A DNA stretch of 64,000 nt from Xanthomarina spongicola. GTDB lineage: Bacteria; Bacteroidota; Bacteroidia; Flavobacteriales; Flavobacteriaceae. Positions 18,231 to 26,753 of the stretch are shown one piece after another. The notes under the pieces were generated by a model. The model was given only the letters and a program-made list of their open reading frames with translations, was not told the origin of the DNA and searched no databases. The stretch is from positions 806,001 through 870,000 of the forward strand of contig NZ_QGGP01000001.1 in the NCBI RefSeq assembly GCF_003148645.1. Direction: 5' to 3'. Made by a program: the position numbers and the translations under genes. The first letter of the stretch is position 1. Every line of letters starts with the position of its first letter.

Positions 18231-20189
18231 TTGATATCAAAATCCACCATAGATCAAGTCTTTGAAACTGCTCGAGTAGAGGAGGTTATTGGCGATTTTG
18301 TCCAACTTAAAAAATCTGGTAGTAGTTTTAAAGGTTTAAGTCCTTTTAGCGATGAGCGTTCTCCAAGTTTTATGGTGTCTCCAGTAAAGCAAATCTGGAA
18401 AGATTTTTCAAGTGGGAAAGGAGGGAATGTGGTAGCCTTTTTAATGGAGCATGAACATTTTACCTATCCAGAAGCTATTAAATATTTAGCTAATAAATAT
18501 AATATTGAAGTTGAAGAAACAGAGCAAACAAGCGAGCAAAAAGAACAAGCAGACGAACGTGAAAGCTTGTATTTAGTGAGCGAATATGCCAGTAAATATT
18601 TTCAGAAGATACTGCATAAAACAGATCAAGGTAAAGCTATTGGTTTAAGTTATTTTAAAGAACGAGGCTTTACTGAAGAAACTATTAAAAAATTTCAATT
18701 AGGTTATTCCTTAGATGAATGGCAAGCCTTTACAGATGAAGCTTTAAAACAAGGTTATAATTTAGATTATTTAGCTAAAACAGGAGTTACTATTGTTAAA
18801 GAAGAAAAACGTTTTGATAGATTTAAAGGTCGTGTCATGTTTCCTATTAGAAGCATGAGTGGACGAGTTTTAGGTTTTGGAGGACGTATTTTAACAAACG
18901 ATAAAAAAGCTGCTAAATATTTAAATTCACCAGAGAGCGACATCTACCATAAAAGCAAAGTGCTTTATGGTATTTTTCATGCCAAACAAAGCATCGCTAA
19001 AGAAGATAATTGTTATTTGGTAGAAGGATATACAGATGTTATTCAGTTTCATCAAACAGGAATTAAAAATGTGGTTTCTTCGTCTGGTACAGCACTAACA
19101 CCAGAGCAGATTAGGTTAATAAACAGATTAACAAAAAACATAACAGTTCTTTTTGATGGCGATGCAGCTGGAATTCGAGCTTCGTTAAGAGGTATCGATT
19201 TAATATTGGAACAAGGTATGAATGTTAAGATTTGTACGTTTCCTGAAGGTGAAGATCCAGATAGTTTTGCCAAACAGAATACGTTGGAAGAACTTACCTT
19301 ATATTTAGAAGAACATGCTCAAGATTTTATTCAGTTTAAAGCCTCCATGTTGTTTGAAGATTCAAAAAACGATCCTATTAAAAAGGCTGAAACAGTAAGA
19401 GATATTGTAAATAGCATTTCGAAAATTCCAGATAGAATAAAGCGCGAAATATATATTCAAGAGTGTTCTAAAATAATGGATATAAGTGAAGGTGTTTTAT
19501 ACAGCACCTTGGCGCAAATGTCAAAAAAAGACAATCAAGAAGCCAATAAACAATATAAGCAAGAACAAAAGGCATTCGAAGTAATAAAAAATAAGCAACC
19601 ACAAAGAAAAGTGGATGTTCAGTACGAGTTAGAAAGAAAAATCATCCAACTACTCTTACTTTATGGAAATAGAACAGAAGATTTTGAGGATTTAATTCTA
19701 AAAGAAAACGATAAAAGCGAATTAATTTTAGAGCCTGTAATTCATCAAGCTAAAGTATTTGAAAAAATATATTTAGACCTTCAGGAAGACGAAATGGAGT
19801 TTACTAACCTTAAATTCAAAGAACTTTACTATAAAATAATCGATACATTAAATCAAAATCCAGAGTTTGCTTTAGAAAATTTTATAAATCATGTAGATGC
19901 TGAAATTGCTAGTGAAATGACAACTATTTTAATGGAAGATGAACGCTACGCATTATCTAATTGGAATAGTAAAAATATCTTTCCTAAAGATAAAACAGAT
20001 TCGATTGCTCAATTAGTTAGTGAAACTATTTTAAGCCTACGTTGTTATTTAATTAGTAAAAAAATTGAAGAATTGAGTCTTGAAACTAAAGGAGATTTGG
20101 AAAAACAATATAGAGATATCTTAGAAGAAGTTGTTGGTTATAAAAAATTAGACAATTTATTATCCAGAAAGTTGAATAAGCCCCTTTAA
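18231..20189 (+). CDS. dnaG: DNA primase without N-terminal zinc ligands
   Basis: Makes RNA primers at the replication fork. 652 residues with a TTG start, supported by the family-like MISKxTID opening. The N-terminal CHC2 module (about 1-100) is present in outline, but each of the four canonical zinc ligands is replaced: S37, S40, D58 and S61. The Toprim catalytic domain is intact with E265 and the DxD pair D309/D311, and a C-terminal helicase-binding region follows. It ends tail-to-tail with the response regulator gene, with a four-base overlap. Confidence 0.93.
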   Translation: MISKSTIDQVFETARVEEVIGDFVQLKKSGSSFKGLSPFSDERSPSFMVSPVKQIWKDFSSGKGGNVVAFLMEHEHFTYPEAIKYLANKYNIEVEETEQTSEQKEQADERESLYLVSEYASKYFQKILHKTDQGKAIGLSYFKERGFTEETIKKFQLGYSLDEWQAFTDEALKQGYNLDYLAKTGVTIVKEEKRFDRFKGRVMFPIRSMSGRVLGFGGRILTNDKKAAKYLNSPESDIYHKSKVLYGIFHAKQSIAKEDNCYLVEGYTDVIQFHQTGIKNVVSSSGTALTPEQIRLINRLTKNITVLFDGDAAGIRASLRGIDLILEQGMNVKICTFPEGEDPDSFAKQNTLEELTLYLEEHAQDFIQFKASMLFEDSKNDPIKKAETVRDIVNSISKIPDRIKREIYIQECSKIMDISEGVLYSTLAQMSKKDNQEANKQYKQEQKAFEVIKNKQPQRKVDVQYELERKIIQLLLLYGNRTEDFEDLILKENDKSELILEPVIHQAKVFEKIYLDLQEDEMEFTNLKFKELYYKIIDTLNQNPEFALENFINHVDAEIASEMTTILMEDERYALSNWNSKNIFPKDKTDSIAQLVSETILSLRCYLISKKIEELSLETKGDLEKQYRDILEEVVGYKKLDNLLSRKLNKPL

Positions 20190-20815
20190 AGCTCCATTAA
20201 TTTGGCTCTATTAATTAAATCTACAATATTCTCTACGTGTAGTTTTTTCATTAATCGTGATTTGTAAGTACTAACCGTTTTTTCGTTTATATCTAATTCT
20301 TTAGCAATTTCTTTATTCTTTCTGCCAATAGAAATTAGTTTTAAAACTTCAATTTCTCTTGTTGAGAGTTTTCTATAAAGAGTGCTAGACGATTTATTAA
20401 TTTGTCTTCCAAAAGCTAATTGATGAGCTAGGTTGTTACTTAAATAGGTGTCGCCTTCAGCAACTTTCATAATGGCTTCTTTTAATGTAATTACATTAGC
20501 AGTTTTTGTTAAATATCCAGAAGCACCAGCCTTTATAGTATTAAGAGCATAAATTTCTTCTGGTTGAGACGTGAAAATAAGTACTTTTATGTTTGGGTAT
20601 TCTTTAGACAGACGTCTTAAGGCTGTAATACCATTTAATTTAGGTAAATCTATTTCAGATAGAATTACATCTACTTTTTCTTGTCTTAAAAAATCAAAAA
20701 TAGCTTCGCCATTGCTTACTCCTCCAACAACTTTTATGTCTTTGGAAGCTACAAACAGAAGTTCAATACCTTTTCTAATAATTGGGTGGCTATCTACTAC
20801 CAACAGTTTTATCAT
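20186..20815 (-). CDS. NarL/LuxR-type response regulator with Glu at the phosphorylation site
   Basis: 209 residues: receiver domain at about 1-120 and a LuxR-type helix-turn-helix at about 148-208 (LSTREIEVLKLISIG...EIAKELDINEKTVSTYKSRL). By alignment of ILSEIDLP with the usual LLDLxMP pattern, the phospho-acceptor Asp is E54; D8 of the acidic pocket remains, its neighbour is S9, and the switch residues T82 and K104 are kept. The change may make it phosphate-independent. No sensor kinase lies nearby. It ends against dnaG and shows no clear promoter box. Confidence 0.88.
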   Translation of the reverse strand: MIKLLVVDSHPIIRKGIELLFVASKDIKVVGGVSNGEAIFDFLRQEKVDVILSEIDLPKLNGITALRRLSKEYPNIKVLIFTSQPEEIYALNTIKAGASGYLTKTANVITLKEAIMKVAEGDTYLSNNLAHQLAFGRQINKSSSTLYRKLSTREIEVLKLISIGRKNKEIAKELDINEKTVSTYKSRLMKKLHVENIVDLINRAKLMEL

Positions 20816-20914
20816 CTTAAAGAGTTTTAAATATCTTTACTGTCGAGGCAAAAAAAGTGAGAATTAAAGTGTAATAAGTAAATATAGTAAATTATTGCCA
20901 AATTTTCATCAATA

Positions 20915-21703
20915 TTATTTTAAATTCTTTGGGATTTCACAAATTGGTATAGGCTTCATTTTGTGTTTGTTAGAAGAATTGAAACGTTTATAAATTTTAA
21001 ATACTTCTTTCTCTCTACCAACAAAATCTGCTTCAGTTTTATGTTCTTCAACCATTTTCATAGCCCATTCTAATTCTGGATAAGAGGCACCAATTTGGTC
21101 TTCATCGCTTCTGGCATCACCAAATAATCCATCGCTTGGAGCTGCATTTATTATAGTCTCTGGTATATTTAGTTTACTGGCTAATTGGTAGACTTCAGAT
21201 TTTAATAAATCGGCAATTGGGCTTAAATCTACACCTCCATCTCCATATTTTGTATAAAAACCTACACCAAAATCTTCAACTTTATTTCCAGTACCAGCTA
21301 CTAATAATTTCATTAAACCTGCGTAATAGTATAAGGTAGTCATACGCAATCGAGCTCTTGTGTTAGCTAAAGCCATATCTACAATAGCTTGTTCGCCATC
21401 AAGAGAAACTTCAGTTTTAAATTCTTCGAAAACAGGTGTTAAATCGGCTTTAATATCTGTTACATTTTTATACTCCTTCTTTAATTGTTTTATATGTTCT
21501 TGAGCTCTTGTAACATGGCTTTCAGCTTGATGTATTGGCATCTCAATACATAATACATTTAATCCAGTTTTAGCACACAAGGAAGAAGTGACGGCTGAAT
21601 CTATTCCTCCAGAAATTCCAACAACAAAACCATTAACTTTTGCGTTAATAGCATAATCTTTAAGCCATTTAACTATATAATCTATTACTTTTTCTGTTTG
21701 CAT
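20915..21703 (-). CDS. nadE: NH3-dependent NAD+ synthetase
   Basis: Amidates nicotinate adenine dinucleotide to NAD+. 262 residues, only the synthetase domain: P-loop SGGIDS at 31-36 of the ATP-pyrophosphatase fold, with no nitrilase/glutaminase domain, so free ammonia or another protein must supply nitrogen. The start at 21703 (MQTEKVID) is preferred; the frame extends to 21781 but that stretch overlaps the gldB promoter region. Confidence 0.93.
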   Translation of the reverse strand: MQTEKVIDYIVKWLKDYAINAKVNGFVVGISGGIDSAVTSSLCAKTGLNVLCIEMPIHQAESHVTRAQEHIKQLKKEYKNVTDIKADLTPVFEEFKTEVSLDGEQAIVDMALANTRARLRMTTLYYYAGLMKLLVAGTGNKVEDFGVGFYTKYGDGGVDLSPIADLLKSEVYQLASKLNIPETIINAAPSDGLFGDARSDEDQIGASYPELEWAMKMVEEHKTEADFVGREKEVFKIYKRFNSSNKHKMKPIPICEIPKNLK

Positions 21704-21729
21704 TTTAAATGTATTTAAACAAAGAATAC

Positions 21730-21737
21730 TACCTTTG
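21730..21737 (+). promoter_or_regulatory. -7 box for gldB-gldC
   Basis: TACCTTTG, a perfect TAnnTTTG box in the divergent nadE/gldB gap, about 58 bases before the gldB ATG. No -33 element at standard spacing. Confidence 0.5.
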
Positions 21738-21795
21738 TCGAACAAAAATAAAGGAATCGCTTTATTAATAAAAATTAACACCCTTTTAGTTTTAT

Positions 21796-22758
21796 ATGAA
21801 ACAAATTATTTTATTGTTTTTAATTTTATTTTCAATTTTTTCTTGTCAAAAGGACAATAGTAATGAAAATGAGATTGCAAAAATTGAAGTAGATTATATT
21901 ATTGAAAGATTTGATATCGCTTTCGGGAAGGTAACTGCAACTAGTTTACCAGATTTAAAAAAAGCTTATCCGTTTATGTTTTCAGAAAAGTATCCAGATT
22001 CTTTTTGGATAGCTAAAGTAAATGATACTCTACAACAAGAATTAACACAAGAAACACAAGACGTATTTTTAGATTTAAAAGATGAGAAAAAGGAAATCGC
22101 ACAACTTTTTCAACATTTAAAATATTATTTTCCAGAATTTAAAACACCTCGAGTTATAACTGTTACTTCAGAGGTTGATTACAGAAATAAAGTAATAGTT
22201 ACAGATACTATTGTTTTAATTTCTTTAGATACGTATTTAGGAAGTGACCATAAATTTTATGAAGGTATCCAGAATTACCTTAGGCAAGATTTTAATAGAG
22301 AACAAATTGTTGTAGACCTTGCAGGAGCTTATGGAGATAAATATATATATCAGCAACAGAACAAAACCTTATTAGACGAGATGATTTATTTTGGAAAGCA
22401 GCTCTATTTTAAAGATGTTGTTATTCCTTTTAAAACAGATGCAGAAAAAATTGGTTACTCTAAGTCGCAACTTGAATGGGCCAAATCTAACGAAACTGAA
22501 ATTTGGCGCTTTTTTATAGAAGAAGAATTACTGTTTAGTACAGATTCTAAATTGCCAAATAGGTTTATTAACCCAGCACCTTTTTCTAAATTTTATTTAG
22601 AAGAAATTGATAAAGAATCTCCAGGTCAAATAGGAAAATATATGGGTTGGCAAATAGTTAGAGCTTATATGAAACGAAACGATGTGTCTTTAAAAGATTT
22701 ACTACAAGCAGATCCAAAAGAAATTTTTAATCATTCAAATTTTAAACCAAATAAATAA
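21796..22758 (+). CDS. gldB: gliding motility lipoprotein GldB
   Basis: 320-residue lipoprotein with lipobox IFSC (C17). The sequence after it (YIIERFDIAFG and the DLKKAYPFMF block) matches the GldB family, required for gliding and type IX secretion-related functions in Flavobacterium. The gldC gene begins at the very next base, the classical arrangement. Confidence 0.9.
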   Translation: MKQIILLFLILFSIFSCQKDNSNENEIAKIEVDYIIERFDIAFGKVTATSLPDLKKAYPFMFSEKYPDSFWIAKVNDTLQQELTQETQDVFLDLKDEKKEIAQLFQHLKYYFPEFKTPRVITVTSEVDYRNKVIVTDTIVLISLDTYLGSDHKFYEGIQNYLRQDFNREQIVVDLAGAYGDKYIYQQQNKTLLDEMIYFGKQLYFKDVVIPFKTDAEKIGYSKSQLEWAKSNETEIWRFFIEEELLFSTDSKLPNRFINPAPFSKFYLEEIDKESPGQIGKYMGWQIVRAYMKRNDVSLKDLLQADPKEIFNHSNFKPNK

Positions 22759-23091
22759 ATGGCAAATTTAAAATCTACTATAGAATTAACGGTTGAATTA
22801 GACGACAATAGAATTCCAGAAAAATTAACATGGACAGCAGACGATGGAGGTATTAATAACGAAGAAGCAAAAGCTATGTTGTTATCTGTTTGGGATAGTA
22901 AAGCTCAAGAAACTTTAAGAATAGATTTATGGACTAAAGATATGCCTGTAGATGAGATGAAGTTATTCTTTCATCAAACATTAGTAGCCATGAGTGATAC
23001 TTTTAATAGAGCGACTCAGGATGAAAAAATGACTGCTACAATGAAAGATTTTTGTGATTATTTTGCAGAAAAATTAGAATTAAAGAAATAA
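22759..23091 (+). CDS. gldC: gliding motility protein GldC
   Basis: 110-residue soluble protein with no signal peptide, recognisable by its family sequence (TADDGG and DLWTKDMPVDEM). It is always found with gldB; its exact role is not settled. It directly abuts gldB and is followed by a terminator. Confidence 0.92.
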   Translation: MANLKSTIELTVELDDNRIPEKLTWTADDGGINNEEAKAMLLSVWDSKAQETLRIDLWTKDMPVDEMKLFFHQTLVAMSDTFNRATQDEKMTATMKDFCDYFAEKLELKK

Positions 23092-23120
23092 AAAAAGGCA
23101 CTTTTAAAGTGCCTTTTTTT
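23091..23120. terminator. bidirectional terminator between gldC and the aquaporin gene
   Basis: An 8-bp stem (23097-23104 with 23106-23113) with an A-run on the left and seven T on the right; it serves both convergent genes. Confidence 0.9.
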
Positions 23121-23135
23121 ATAAATATACTTTTA

Positions 23136-23840
23136 TTAGTCCTTGTTTGGAGCCATAAATTTATAGACTAAACCAGCTAGTATCGCGCCAACTATTGGAG
23201 CTACCCAGAATAACCAAAGTTGTCCCATTGCTTCTCCACCAACAAATAAAGCCTGACTTGTACTTCTTGCAGGATTTACAGATGTGTTAGTTACAGGAAT
23301 ACTAATTAAGTGAATTAGCGTTAAAGCTAAACCAATTGCCATACCACCAAATCCAGGAGAAGCATTTTTATGTGTAGCACCAAGAATAACAATTAAAAAC
23401 ATAAATGTCATTACAATTTCGGTAACTAAAGCACCAATTAGCCCAAAGTTTACACCGTAAACATTAGCATCGTAAAAGTTAGTGGCAAACGCTCCTGGTG
23501 CAGAACCAACTCCACTAAAATCTGCAGAACTACTTACAATTAGATATAAAATAGCAGCTCCTAAAATGCCACCTAATACTTGAGCAATAATATATCCTAG
23601 TAAATCTTTACCTTCAAATCTACCTCCCATAAATAATCCAATAGAAACTGCTGGATTAAAATGACCTCCAGAAATATGACCTAATGCATAGGCGCCAGTT
23701 AGTACAGTTAAACCAAATGCAAGAGCAACTCCTACAAGTCCAATACCTACATTTTCAACACCAGCTGCTAAAACAGCACTTCCACAACCTCCAAGCACAA
23801 GCCAAAAGGTTCCAATAAATTCAGCTAATAATTTTTTCAT
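23136..23840 (-). CDS. aqpZ: AqpZ-type aquaporin
   Basis: Water channel of the inner membrane, 234 residues with six helices and two NPA half-helices (62-64 and 189-191). The selectivity filter by alignment with E. coli AqpZ is F43, H177, T186 and R192, i.e. the water-specific set, and the [13 protein letters not shown] segment is identical to AqpZ. It is a single gene between two terminators. Confidence 0.94.
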   Translation of the reverse strand: MKKLLAEFIGTFWLVLGGCGSAVLAAGVENVGIGLVGVALAFGLTVLTGAYALGHISGGHFNPAVSIGLFMGGRFEGKDLLGYIIAQVLGGILGAAILYLIVSSSADFSGVGSAPGAFATNFYDANVYGVNFGLIGALVTEIVMTFMFLIVILGATHKNASPGFGGMAIGLALTLIHLISIPVTNTSVNPARSTSQALFVGGEAMGQLWLFWVAPIVGAILAGLVYKFMAPNKD

Positions 23841-23953
23841 GTTTTTAATAAGTTTAGTTAGTAATATAAAGGAATGATTGTTAGTAAATTATAATCCAAT
23901 ATACAAAAAAAAAGAAAATCAATTAATGATAATGCAAAAGTTGATATAATAGG

Positions 23954-23987
23954 AAAGACTGTTTTGAAAATTTTCAAAACAGTCTTT
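23954..23987 (-). terminator. 34-bp perfect palindrome, terminator of the envelope cluster
   Basis: 17 bases are followed at once by their exact reverse complement, with A/T-rich sequence on both sides. It lies 36 bases after the end of the HAD-phosphatase gene and should stop transcription ahead of the aquaporin gene. Confidence 0.8.
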
Positions 23988-24023
23988 TAAAAAATTAATC
24001 TTTATGTTAATCAAAAATCAATA

Positions 24024-25061
24024 TTAGTTTAATTGAAATGGGTAAATTACCTTCCAATCGTTTTTCATATCAATAATAGTCCAGCCCTTTTCGTTAGCTT
24101 CATCAAGTCCTTTGTCTAGTTTGCCAATATGCGAATCTCTGTCGTAAGCCCACTCACGAACAGAATCTGTATGGTGTAAATAAAGCTGAAAAGATGGATA
24201 AGAATTAGAATCAGTATACTGTAGCATTTGTAAATCGCCATCTGAATTTCCAGATGCGAAAACAGGCTTTTTGCCAATATATTTATTTATTCCAATAGGT
24301 TTTCCTTCTTTATCGTCTATAAAATCTAATTTAGGTAATCTTCTTATTACAGGATTCCCATTATTATAATCGAACTCAGTTGCTATACTACTACCAACCA
24401 CTTGATCTGTTGGAATGCCATAAACTTCATTAACCCAAGGTCTCATAAATTCTATACCTCCACCTGAGACAATAAAAGTTTTAAAGTCATTAGCTCTTAA
24501 ATAATCAAGTAATTCCAACATAGGTTGGTAAACTAATTCATTATAAGGTTTATCAAATCTAGGATGTTTTGCAGTTGCCAGCCAATCAGTAACAATTTGT
24601 TCAAATTCTTCAGTTGTCATTCCAGAATGTGAAGCCATTACTAATTCTAATAAACCATGTTCTCCAAATGAAGCCAACGTTTTCATGTCATCTTCTAAAA
24701 CCGATTTAAAAGGTTGTGTTGTTTGCCATTCTGGATGCTCAGAGGCAAGTGCTTTTACTCTTTCTATTGCAAAGAATAATTGAAAGTAAGCAGGTTGTTC
24801 TGACCATAGATTTCCATCATTATCGAACGTAGCAATACGATCTGCAATGGGAATAAAGTTTTGGCTTTCAGAATTAGAGACATCAGAAACAAAATCCATA
24901 ATAGCAGATTTTGTTGCGCCTTCATTCCAAGAAGGTAATGGGTCTGATTCTGTTACTTCAGTTTCAATAGTAACATTTTCTATTTGATTTGAATTTTCTT
25001 TTTTACAACTTATTATAAGAAGAAAAGTAAAAGCAATACTTAACAGAATATATTTTTTCAT
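24024..25061 (-). CDS. HAD-superfamily phosphatase lipoprotein
   Basis: 345 residues, lipobox IISC (C19), so exported and lipid-anchored. HAD motifs: motif I D80-N-D82, motif II S199 (in VSGGG), a lysine around 260, and motif IV GNSDGD with D274 and D276. Phosphoserine-phosphatase-like fold; substrate unknown. It is the last gene of the 24.0-37.9 kb envelope run. Its ATG lies six bases after the terminator that follows the sulfatase gene, so its expression must come from read-through or from a promoter inside that gene. Confidence 0.82.
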   Translation of the reverse strand: MKKYILLSIAFTFLLIISCKKENSNQIENVTIETEVTESDPLPSWNEGATKSAIMDFVSDVSNSESQNFIPIADRIATFDNDGNLWSEQPAYFQLFFAIERVKALASEHPEWQTTQPFKSVLEDDMKTLASFGEHGLLELVMASHSGMTTEEFEQIVTDWLATAKHPRFDKPYNELVYQPMLELLDYLRANDFKTFIVSGGGIEFMRPWVNEVYGIPTDQVVGSSIATEFDYNNGNPVIRRLPKLDFIDDKEGKPIGINKYIGKKPVFASGNSDGDLQMLQYTDSNSYPSFQLYLHHTDSVREWAYDRDSHIGKLDKGLDEANEKGWTIIDMKNDWKVIYPFQLN

Positions 25062-25067
25062 AATAAT

Positions 25068-25100
25068 AAAAAAAAAGACAGACCAAAAGCCTGTCTTTTT
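25068..25100 (-). terminator. terminator between sulfatase and HAD-phosphatase genes
   Basis: On the minus strand a 10-bp stem (25091-25100 with 25072-25081) is followed by an uninterrupted U-run (the A-run 25068-25076). It ends six bases before the HAD-phosphatase start codon. Confidence 0.8.
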
Positions 25101-25109
25101 AATGAGTAT

Positions 25110-26672
25110 TTAATTACTTTTTGTAGTCATATTTTCAATTTGCTTTTCAACTTTACTTAAACTCCAATCTCCAGCAGTTTGACTAGGTGGATATTCTTGA
25201 AAGGTTGAAAGGAAATTAAACGCATAGCTTTGTATGGCTATTAAGATATAAGCTCTATCAATATACCAATCGTAATATGTGTTGGAACCTAGATATGCTT
25301 TTTCAAAAGGGTCACGACGTAAGTTTCCTAAAAGTGGTGCACGTAGTTCAACAAAAGGCTCTAACCAAATTTGTAATTGTCTAGCTCTGTTTTCTAAGAA
25401 AGTAGCTTTCCAATCACCATATCTTAATGCAGCAATAGATCCTGCATCATTCACATAAATAAATCCTTCTCTAGGAGATTCTTCAGTTTTTCCAGTTAGA
25501 TAGTCTAATTGATTATAGCCATCTATATGATTTTTATAACTTCTACCATTAAGTGAAGTGCCTTTTTTTAATTGTTCTTTAATGTTAGGATTTCCTGCAA
25601 TAGCTGCAAAAGTTGGTAACCAATCTTCATGAGACACTATGCCATTTAAAGTAATATCTGCTGGAAAATGACCAGGCCAACGAACAAATGCTGGTACACG
25701 ATAAGCGCCTTCCCAATTCGAGTTTTTTTCACCATGAAATGGGGTCGTACCTGCATCTGGCCAAGTATTATAGTGAGGGCCATTATCTGTAGAATACATA
25801 ACTACTGTATTATCTGCAATACCTAATTCGTCTAAAAAGTCTAGTAATTGTCCAACATGCATGTCATGCTCTATCATACCATCAGTATATTCATCATTTC
25901 CTTCATGACGTCTATCTTCTTTTACATGTGTTCTAAAATGCATACGAGTACCATTCCACCAAACAAAGAATGGTTCGCCTGATTCAACTGTTTTTTTAAT
26001 AAATTTTTTAGTTGCTGCTACACTCTCGTCATCAATAGTTTCCATACGTTTTTTGGTAAGTGGTCCTGTATCTTCTATACGTTGTCCACCTTTACCATCT
26101 GACCATGAGTGTAAAACACCACGAGGGCCAAATTTTTCTTTAAATGTTTGACCGTCTTTTAATACCATGTCACTTGGATAATCAAAATTTTCTGGTTCCT
26201 CTTCAGCATTTAAGTGATATAGGTTTCCAAAAAATTCATCAAAACCATGCATGGTTGGTAGATGCTCATCTCTATCTCCTTGATGATTTTTACCAAATTG
26301 TCCTGTAGTATAACCTTGACTTTTAAGAATTGTTGCCATAGTTACATCGGTTTTTTGCCAACCTTCCATAGCTCCAGGCATACCAACTTTTGTCATTCCA
26401 GAACGAACAGGTACACTTCCTCCAATAAAAGCAGCACGACCTGCTGTACAACTTTGTTGCGCATAATAATCTGTAAAGCCTATACCTTCTTTTGCTATGC
26501 GATCTATATTAGGTGTTTTATAGCCCATCATTCCACGATTATTGTGGCTAATGTTCCAAGTGCCAATGTCATCTCCCCAGATAACTAGAATATTTGGTTT
26601 TTTTTGTGCGTTTACAGAAAATGCCATTAGCATTAATAAAATAAAAGCACTAATTGTTTTTGTGTTTTTCAT
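25110..26672 (-). CDS. secreted arylsulfatase-type hydrolase (CxAxR active site)
   Basis: 520 residues with a signal peptide ending near NAQ (residue 23); the M at 26672 is chosen, as the upstream in-frame part is a second hydrophobic stretch not expected before a signal peptide. Alkaline-phosphatase superfamily: metal ligands D34/D35 and D296/N297; C75-T-A-G-R79 is the site of formylglycine formation, with Ala instead of the common Pro; K128, H245 and K315 line the site. No sulfatase-maturating enzyme is encoded in the window. The substrate is not readable; sulfate or phosphate esters are both possible for this superfamily. Confidence 0.86.
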   Translation of the reverse strand: MKNTKTISAFILLMLMAFSVNAQKKPNILVIWGDDIGTWNISHNNRGMMGYKTPNIDRIAKEGIGFTDYYAQQSCTAGRAAFIGGSVPVRSGMTKVGMPGAMEGWQKTDVTMATILKSQGYTTGQFGKNHQGDRDEHLPTMHGFDEFFGNLYHLNAEEEPENFDYPSDMVLKDGQTFKEKFGPRGVLHSWSDGKGGQRIEDTGPLTKKRMETIDDESVAATKKFIKKTVESGEPFFVWWNGTRMHFRTHVKEDRRHEGNDEYTDGMIEHDMHVGQLLDFLDELGIADNTVVMYSTDNGPHYNTWPDAGTTPFHGEKNSNWEGAYRVPAFVRWPGHFPADITLNGIVSHEDWLPTFAAIAGNPNIKEQLKKGTSLNGRSYKNHIDGYNQLDYLTGKTEESPREGFIYVNDAGSIAALRYGDWKATFLENRARQLQIWLEPFVELRAPLLGNLRRDPFEKAYLGSNTYYDWYIDRAYILIAIQSYAFNFLSTFQEYPPSQTAGDWSLSKVEKQIENMTTKSN

Positions 26673-26753
26673 TGATTTTATAATTTGATTAGTAAGAAAT
26701 ATAAAAATAAGGATAATATTTTTGTTCCACAATTTTAATAGTAAGAAATAGTT

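Noticed and set aside
18231-20189. dnaG as a degraded gene because of the missing zinc ligands
   Set aside because: Full length, intact catalytic Toprim residues and conserved surroundings; an essential gene with a natural variant module.
26262-26588. Plus-strand open frame over the sulfatase gene
   Set aside because: Low-complexity Cys/Ser/Ile composition, no start context, and inside a well-supported gene.
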